Assembly: GCA_041557595.1 (NCBI GenBank)
Contig: JBFFGE010000197.1
Location: forward strand, 1-8,113
DNA: 8,113 nt
Direction: 5' to 3'
DNA from: JAOTYV01 sp041557595
GTDB taxonomy: Bacteria; Pseudomonadota; Alphaproteobacteria; UBA8366
The position numbers and the translations under genes were made by a program. The notes under the pieces are model-generated. The model worked only from the letters and a program-made list of their open reading frames with translations. It was not told where the DNA came from and did not search any database. Shown here in pieces: positions 6,977 through 8,113 of this stretch (positions within the stretch are counted from its first letter, which is position 1; each line of letters opens with the position of its first letter).

Positions 6977-6991
6977 GCTTACAGCGATAAC
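6963..6991 (+). promoter_or_regulatory. Candidate sigma70-type promoter of trpS
   Basis: TTGACC at 6963-6968 (5 of 6) and GATAAC at 6986-6991 (4 of 6) are separated by 17 bp, about 40 bp before the trpS ATG. It would let trpS be transcribed separately from the selenoprotein genes. Based on motif and spacing only. Confidence 0.5.
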
Positions 6992-7029
6992 TCGGCGCCG
7001 TTTCACCCGCGTGTCCAAAGCGAAGGGCC

Positions 7030-8028
7030 ATGACAAGAATATTTTCAGGCGTCCAGCCGACCGGAAACCTCCATCTCGGCAACTATCTCGGCGCAATCCG
7101 CAATTTCGTCGCCCTGCAGAACGATTATGAGTGCATCTATTGCGTGGTCGATTTGCACGCGATCACCATGTGGCAGGATCCCGCTGAGTTGCGCGCGAAC
7201 ACGCGCGAGGTCACGGCCGCGTTCCTGGCCGCCGGCATCGACCCCAAGAGGAATGTGATCTTCAACCAGTCGCAAAACCCGTCCCACGCGGAGCTGGCCT
7301 GGATTTTCAATTGCGTGGCCCGGATGGGCTGGCTCAACCGGATGACCCAGTTCAAGGAGAAGGCGGGCAAGCATCGGGAGAATGCCTCGGTCGGCCTGTT
7401 CGCCTATCCCAACCTGATGGCTGCGGATATCCTGGCCTACAAATCGACCCATGTGCCGGTCGGCGAGGACCAGAAACAGCATCTCGAGTTGTGCCGGGAT
7501 ATCGCGCAGAAGTTCAACCACGATTTCGGCGTCGAGTTCTTTCCGGTGGTCGAGCCCCTGATTCTGGGCGAGGCGACCCGGGTCATGTCGTTGCGCGACG
7601 GCAGCAAGAAGATGTCGAAATCGGACCCCTCCGAATTCAGCCGGATCAACCTCGCCGACGATGCGGACGCGATCGCCCAGAAAATTCGCAAGGCGAAGAC
7701 CGATCCGGAACCCTTGCCCAGCGACGCCGCGGGCCTGGCGAACCGGCCAGAAGCAAGCAATCTGGTCGCGATCTATGCGGCGCTGGCGCAGAAGACCGAG
7801 GATGAGACCCTGGGCGAGATCGGCGGCATGCAGTTTTCCGCCTTCAAGCAGGCGCTGACCGACCTTGCGGTGGCGGAATTGGGCCCGATCGGCGCGGAAA
7901 TGCAGCGGATCGCCGACGATGCCGATTATATCGACGCGGTGCTGCGCGACGGCGCGGCGCGGGCCTGTGCGATCTCCGGCCCGATCCTGCGCGAAGTCCG
8001 GGATATCGTCGGCTTCGTGCAACCCTAG
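7030..8028 (+). CDS. trpS: Tryptophanyl-tRNA synthetase
   Basis: TrpRS charges tRNA-Trp with tryptophan in the cytoplasm; it is a class I synthetase working as a dimer. The 332-residue length is normal for the bacterial form. The N-terminus R-I-F-S-G-V-Q-P-T-G-N-L-H-L-G-N-Y-L-G-A is diagnostic and contains the HIGH-equivalent H-L-G-N at 15-18. The M-A-A-D-I-L segment at 130-135 and V-P-V-G-E-D-Q-K-Q-H-L-E-L at 142-154 belong to the tryptophan/ATP pocket region of the family. The KMSKS loop is at 194-198. ATG 7030 fits the family start; the purine-rich GAAGGG at 7022-7027 is very close to it, so ribosome binding may use bases further upstream. The gene follows murJ directly in many alphaproteobacteria; here the selenoprotein pair separates them. 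Confidence 0.97.
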   Translation: MTRIFSGVQPTGNLHLGNYLGAIRNFVALQNDYECIYCVVDLHAITMWQDPAELRANTREVTAAFLAAGIDPKRNVIFNQSQNPSHAELAWIFNCVARMGWLNRMTQFKEKAGKHRENASVGLFAYPNLMAADILAYKSTHVPVGEDQKQHLELCRDIAQKFNHDFGVEFFPVVEPLILGEATRVMSLRDGSKKMSKSDPSEFSRINLADDADAIAQKIRKAKTDPEPLPSDAAGLANRPEASNLVAIYAALAQKTEDETLGEIGGMQFSAFKQALTDLAVAELGPIGAEMQRIADDADYIDAVLRDGAARACAISGPILREVRDIVGFVQP

Positions 8029-8074
8029 ATCAACCTGCCTTAAATTGGACTCAATTAAAGGCAGAAAAGTTGAT
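8029..8074 (+). terminator. Long imperfect inverted repeat directly after trpS
   Basis: The repeat begins right after the trpS stop. ATCAAC 8029-8034 pairs with GTTGAT 8069-8074; TGCCTT 8036-8041 with AAGGCA 8058-8063; AATTG 8043-8047 with CAATT 8052-8056; the loop is GACT 8048-8051. One A-A mismatch and a C versus GAAAA internal loop interrupt 17 base pairs. It is AT-rich, unlike the rest of the window, and lacks a run of T after it. A transcript-end or 3' stabilising hairpin is the simplest reading; an operator for the next gene downstream is also possible. Confidence 0.5.
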
Positions 8075-8101
8075 CGATTCTATAAAGATTGAGCAGCGTG
8101 C

Positions 8102-8113
8102 GCCCAAATGGGC
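8102..8113 (+). repeat. Short hairpin cut by the window edge
   Basis: GCCC 8102-8105 and GGGC 8110-8113 flank AAAT. The left arm can be extended upstream, but the right arm is cut off, so it could be the top of a longer GC stem such as an intrinsic terminator. It cannot be judged from this window. Confidence 0.3.

Noticed and set aside
1..8113. CRISPR array, tRNA/rRNA genes, transposase or integrase
   Set aside because: No spaced direct repeats, no cloverleaf or rRNA-like stretch, and no ORF with transposase or integrase motifs was seen on either strand.

Overview
The window is GC-rich chromosomal DNA with strong codon bias and no mobile-element signature. Its backbone is glnD (5' end cut off), a DUF3126 gene, murJ and trpS, all on the + strand. 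The glnD-murJ-trpS order is familiar from Alphaproteobacteria, and DUF3126 is a small family known mainly from that class. The source is therefore probably an alphaproteobacterium, perhaps Rhodospirillales-like; the exact lineage is inference.

Layout: 1-2520 encodes most of the PII uridylyltransferase GlnD. 2580-2801 encodes a 73-residue DUF3126 protein. 2884-4431 encodes the lipid II flippase MurJ. 4500-6950 holds the unusual part: two adjacent homologous genes, each 406 residues long, each interrupted by one in-frame TGA. Read through as selenocysteine, both give the same U-P-N-C-T-R-A-V redox motif. Both belong by motif to the GrdB/PrdB selenoprotein superfamily (glycine/sarcosine/betaine and D-proline reductases). 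7030-8028 encodes tryptophanyl-tRNA synthetase. The last 85 bases hold a strong imperfect inverted repeat and a second, cut-off hairpin.

A conventional gene caller would split the central region into four ORFs (4500-4961, 4980-5720, 5730-6194, 6213-6950) and miss the catalytic residue. Evidence for recoding: frame is kept across each TGA, the flanking protein sequence is conserved between the copies on both sides of it, a Cys lies three residues after it, and a G-containing hairpin loop starts 17-18 nt after each TGA, as in bacterial SECIS elements.

The selenoprotein pair seems to be an insert between murJ and trpS with its own sigma70-type promoter just after the murJ stop. trpS has another promoter candidate in the 79-base gap after the pair. 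No GrdA, GrdC/D, PrdA or PrdC partner is visible. Each protein also carries about 160 residues beyond the length of a PrdB subunit. They may therefore be a stand-alone selenium-dependent oxidoreductase, possibly a two-paralogue complex, rather than a classical Stickland reductase. That functional reading is inference.
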